DNA of 35,811 nt, taken from Gammaproteobacteria bacterium (GTDB lineage Bacteria; Pseudomonadota; Gammaproteobacteria; Eutrophobiales; Eutrophobiaceae). The stretch is from contig JAPPLI010000008.1 of NCBI GenBank assembly GCA_028819495.1, positions 1 through 35,811 on the forward strand, given 5' to 3'. Shown here in pieces: positions 33,547 through 35,811 of this stretch (position 1 is its first letter; the number at the start of each line of letters is the position of its first letter). The notes below the pieces were generated by a model. The model had not been told where the DNA came from, did no database searches, and worked only from the letters and a program-made list of their open reading frames with translations. Made by a program: the position numbers and the translations under genes.

Positions 33547-34716
33547 TTACTCTTGGCAAACACCGCCAGCGACAAGCGTCTTATACAAGTTGGCCATCGT
33601 AGCTGCTGTGGTTTGCCAAGTATAACGTTTGGTAACCAGTTTACGCCCCTGCTGCCCCATGCGCCTGCACAAATCAGCATCAGATAAGAGCTTGGTTATA
33701 GCCTCGGTAATTGGCGCCTCGTCAGCTTCGACCACAAGGCCTGCCCCGTGTTCGGATACCTCCGGAAACTCACAGCCCTCGGTGATAACAACGGGCAGTC
33801 GGGCGGCCATTGCTTCAAGTACGGCTATTCCCAAAACATCCGAATGTGACGGCAACACAAAAAGATCGGCACAACTCATCGCTGCCAGTTTGTCCTCGCC
33901 TGTCAGCAACCCTGTAAACACCGTCCGATCCAAAAGATTTTCAGAACTCAAGATAGCTTCCATTTTTTCCCGGGTACCGAACTTGTTTGGCCCCACGACC
34001 AGTAACACGGCGTCCTCAAAACGTCTGGCAATGGTCGAAAAGCTTCGCGCAAGTATATCCAATCCTTTCTTGGCGTGTAACCGACCTAAAAACAGGATAA
34101 TGCGTTTCCCTTTTAATACGGGAAAGCGCTGTATAAACTCTGCTCGGTCGGGCAGCGCCTCAAACGGCGCAGGCTCAATCCCGTTTGGCGCAAGGATCAC
34201 AGGTGTTTCATAACCCAACTTGACGGTCTGTTCTTTTTCGGCGCGAGTGATGGCATGTAACGCGTTGACATTCCGCAATATTCTGTCCAGCAAGACCAAC
34301 CTGTATATCCGCTTCTTCAGTGCTTTCTGCCTGAGGCCCCACTCACTGAGTTCGCTATGAATGGTCAACACACAAGGAAGCTTATGTTTCCTGGCAGCGA
34401 GAAAAGCCGAATATGCGGGGTAATGCCATACTCCATGGATATGAATGAGGTCGAAGCTGCCTGCCCTTTCATTTAAAAATCGGGATAACTCCACCGAATA
34501 ACCTGTCCAAAGCCGTGCCGGAAACCCTGTATCAAAACTGTATATCGGCACACCAGGAGGCGAGATTGGGTTAATGCCCACCCTGTACCCTCGGGTCGTT
34601 ACAATCTCGCAATTTACACCTTGGCGGGCAAGCTCCGACGTCAGTTCTGATACTGCTACTGTCGGTCCTCCCCATGAAAGCGACATGCTCGGGGTAACGT
34701 GAAGTACATTTAACAT
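33547..34716 (-). CDS. Glycosyltransferase family 4
   Basis: The GT-B protein begins MLNVLHVTPSMSLSWGGPTV (ATG 34716; GTG 34740 would add 8 residues). GRLHAKKGLDILARSF marks the start of the C-terminal domain and the acceptor/nucleotide motif EAMAARLPVVITEGCEFPEV follows (E-x7-E type). It is likely to act in capsule or O-antigen assembly at the inner membrane. It is tightly packed between a GT2 gene and a sulfotransferase. Confidence 0.93.
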   Translation of the reverse strand: MLNVLHVTPSMSLSWGGPTVAVSELTSELARQGVNCEIVTTRGYRVGINPISPPGVPIYSFDTGFPARLWTGYSVELSRFLNERAGSFDLIHIHGVWHYPAYSAFLAARKHKLPCVLTIHSELSEWGLRQKALKKRIYRLVLLDRILRNVNALHAITRAEKEQTVKLGYETPVILAPNGIEPAPFEALPDRAEFIQRFPVLKGKRIILFLGRLHAKKGLDILARSFSTIARRFEDAVLLVVGPNKFGTREKMEAILSSENLLDRTVFTGLLTGEDKLAAMSCADLFVLPSHSDVLGIAVLEAMAARLPVVITEGCEFPEVSEHGAGLVVEADEAPITEAITKLLSDADLCRRMGQQGRKLVTKRYTWQTTAATMANLYKTLVAGGVCQE

Positions 34717-34753
34717 TTTCCCGGTATTCTGATAATCCACACAGGGCTAAAAG

Positions 34754-35587
34754 TTACTTCGAGACTGAACCGAATGGTCTGGATTGAGCAAGCCGCGCGT
34801 ACAATCGTTTACGGGACAGCAAATAACCATGTTTCCAGAAATAATAACCGAGTCCATAAATATGTTTCCACACCAAGCCGGATCCGAGTGAACGGCTCAT
34901 CCTGCGTTCTTCATGCACGACGGCAGCGTCAGGGTTATACACCACCCGCCAGCCGGCCTGTTGCAGGCGCAGGCATATATCGACGTCCTCCGGGCCGTAA
35001 AAGATACGTTCGTCAAGCAGGCCCACTTCCTGCAAGGCGCGACTGCGGATGACCTGGCAGGCGCCGATCACGTAATCCACCTCGCGGATCGTCCGGTGGT
35101 CCCAGTCCGCCATTTCCGCTTTCCGGGCTATCTCCTGACCCAGGATCGAAGGCAGGCGCCGGGCCAGCTTATCGATCAGGGTGGGAAAGCGCCGGCACGA
35201 TAACTGCAAGTTCCCGTCGGCGTCAGTCAGCCTGGGACCGCACAACCCTGCTTCCGGGTGCGCCTCCATGTAACGAATGAGAACGTCCAGTGCTCCCGGT
35301 TGCACAACCGTGTCGTCATCCAGGATAAGCGCATATTCGCCCCGGGCAAGTTGAATGCCCTGGTTGCGGGCCGGAGCAACGCCACGATTTTCAAGATTGC
35401 ACAACAACTGCGCGTCCGGCCGAACTTCCCTGATTACGGCGCAGGTCTGATCCTGTGAACCGTTGTCAATAACAATGACTTCGGAGGGAAACTCGCTCAG
35501 CCCCCGGTCAAGAGACGCTAAACAGGCGCCGATCTGCTGCTCGGAATTCCAGGTCAGGATGATGATTGATACGGTGACTTGCTGCAC
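34754..35587 (-). CDS. Glycosyltransferase family 2 (rhamnosyltransferase-like)
   Basis: The GT-A protein has VSIIILTWNSEQQIGACLAS at the N-terminus, VIDNGSQD, ILDDDTVV as the DxD metal site, and GPEDVDICLRLQQAGW, then VHEERR. These are typical of WbbL-like enzymes. GTG 35587 lies just before the first beta strand; the frame also extends to TTG 35623. It is followed 14 nt later by the GT4 frame. Confidence 0.9.
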   Translation of the reverse strand: MQQVTVSIIILTWNSEQQIGACLASLDRGLSEFPSEVIVIDNGSQDQTCAVIREVRPDAQLLCNLENRGVAPARNQGIQLARGEYALILDDDTVVQPGALDVLIRYMEAHPEAGLCGPRLTDADGNLQLSCRRFPTLIDKLARRLPSILGQEIARKAEMADWDHRTIREVDYVIGACQVIRSRALQEVGLLDERIFYGPEDVDICLRLQQAGWRVVYNPDAAVVHEERRMSRSLGSGLVWKHIYGLGYYFWKHGYLLSRKRLYARLAQSRPFGSVSK

Positions 35588-35623
35588 CTGCTTGTCTGCT
35601 GTCCCCGGACAAGTTCTGTACAA

Positions 35624-35811
35624 ACCGGATTATATCAGGCTGGGTGTGAGTTTTCTTGCCTCGATGATCGCCCCATATAGCCGTATCAGGTTGAATGCAA
35701 TATTCAGTTAAATCTCCCTCAAAATTTCCATATACCGCCTCCTGGTTATCCCGGCTGGTAACTACTCGCCCCCTCCCCGCTAATTCTACCTGAATTTACC
35801 GGCAAGTTGCG
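35624..35811. other. Right edge without a clear gene
   Basis: A minus-strand AGGAGG precedes a 7-codon frame (MEILREI), which may be the tail of an upstream gene beyond the window. Nothing else is supported. Confidence 0.3.

Noticed and set aside
33629..34213. 194-aa plus-strand ORF
   Set aside because: Shadow of the GT4 gene; Ser/Ala/Arg-rich, no domain.
35712..35750. Minus-strand AGGAGG followed by ATG at the right edge
   Set aside because: The frame from that ATG ends after seven codons; it could be the tail of an out-of-window gene but cannot be supported.
1..35811. CRISPR arrays, rRNA and tRNA genes
   Set aside because: No regularly spaced short repeats, cloverleaf with TTC-type arm or rRNA-like conserved sequence was noticed by eye; a dedicated scan (tRNAscan-SE, Infernal) was not possible.

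Overview
The window looks like a gammaproteobacterial chromosome. The left end carries core genes on the minus strand (mscS-like, dapF, DUF484, a TraB/GumN-like gene, nagZ), and the dapF-DUF484 order is typical of Gammaproteobacteria. Species cannot be fixed from the sequence. No tRNA, rRNA or CRISPR array was seen.

Layout. (1) 92-4876: housekeeping genes on the minus strand, with three hairpins between dapF and the DUF484 gene. (2) 5018-8139: start of accessory DNA, with a lone AAA/DUF4143 ATPase, a secreted or anchored PLC-like phosphodiesterase, small ORFs and an orphan HigA-type antitoxin. (3) 8183-13988: the most striking unit. A perfect palindrome sits on a near-leaderless promoter, followed by an AAA/DUF4143 ATPase, a 1377-aa STAND/NACHT-like NTPase whose C-terminus carries a PD-(D/E)XK nuclease signature (4-nt overlap with the ATPase), and a 107-aa protein. 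I read this as a candidate defence operon. (4) 13989-17703: debris, holding sulfotransferase fragments, a duplicated 3' end of the TIR-like gene, an IS21 istA fragment fused to a sulfotransferase, a small pseudogene with a nonsense codon, a two-gene membrane unit and a DUF4258-like/DUF2283 toxin-antitoxin-like pair. (5) 18141-20136: an ATPase plus RloB-type Toprim pair (RloAB/AbiL-like), with an extended -10 promoter. (6) 20157-23254 (minus): a coiled-coil two-TM protein (DUF6161-like) and two unrecognised overlapping genes, one with an E...EHT motif suggestive of a nuclease. (7) 23572-26008: small genes, a DUF2188 plus TIR-like pair, and remnants of an IS481-like transposase, a NYN-domain gene and an IS21 end. 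(8) 26066-29192: an 858-aa AAA_13/RloC-like ATPase bracketed by 122-bp direct repeats. (9) 29483-31141: small hypotheticals, one nonsense-interrupted gene and a truncated IS3-type OrfA. (10) 31256-35587 (minus): a surface-polysaccharide-type cluster with two glycosyltransferases, an intact sulfotransferase, a methyltransferase interrupted by TGA and a truncated sulfotransferase.

Overall this is a defence island between core genes and a polysaccharide locus. It has been repeatedly reshuffled: at least four sulfotransferase copies in different states of decay, three repeat families and three insertion-sequence remnants. Domain calls rest on motifs read by eye. Functions of the unrecognised genes are inferred from context only.
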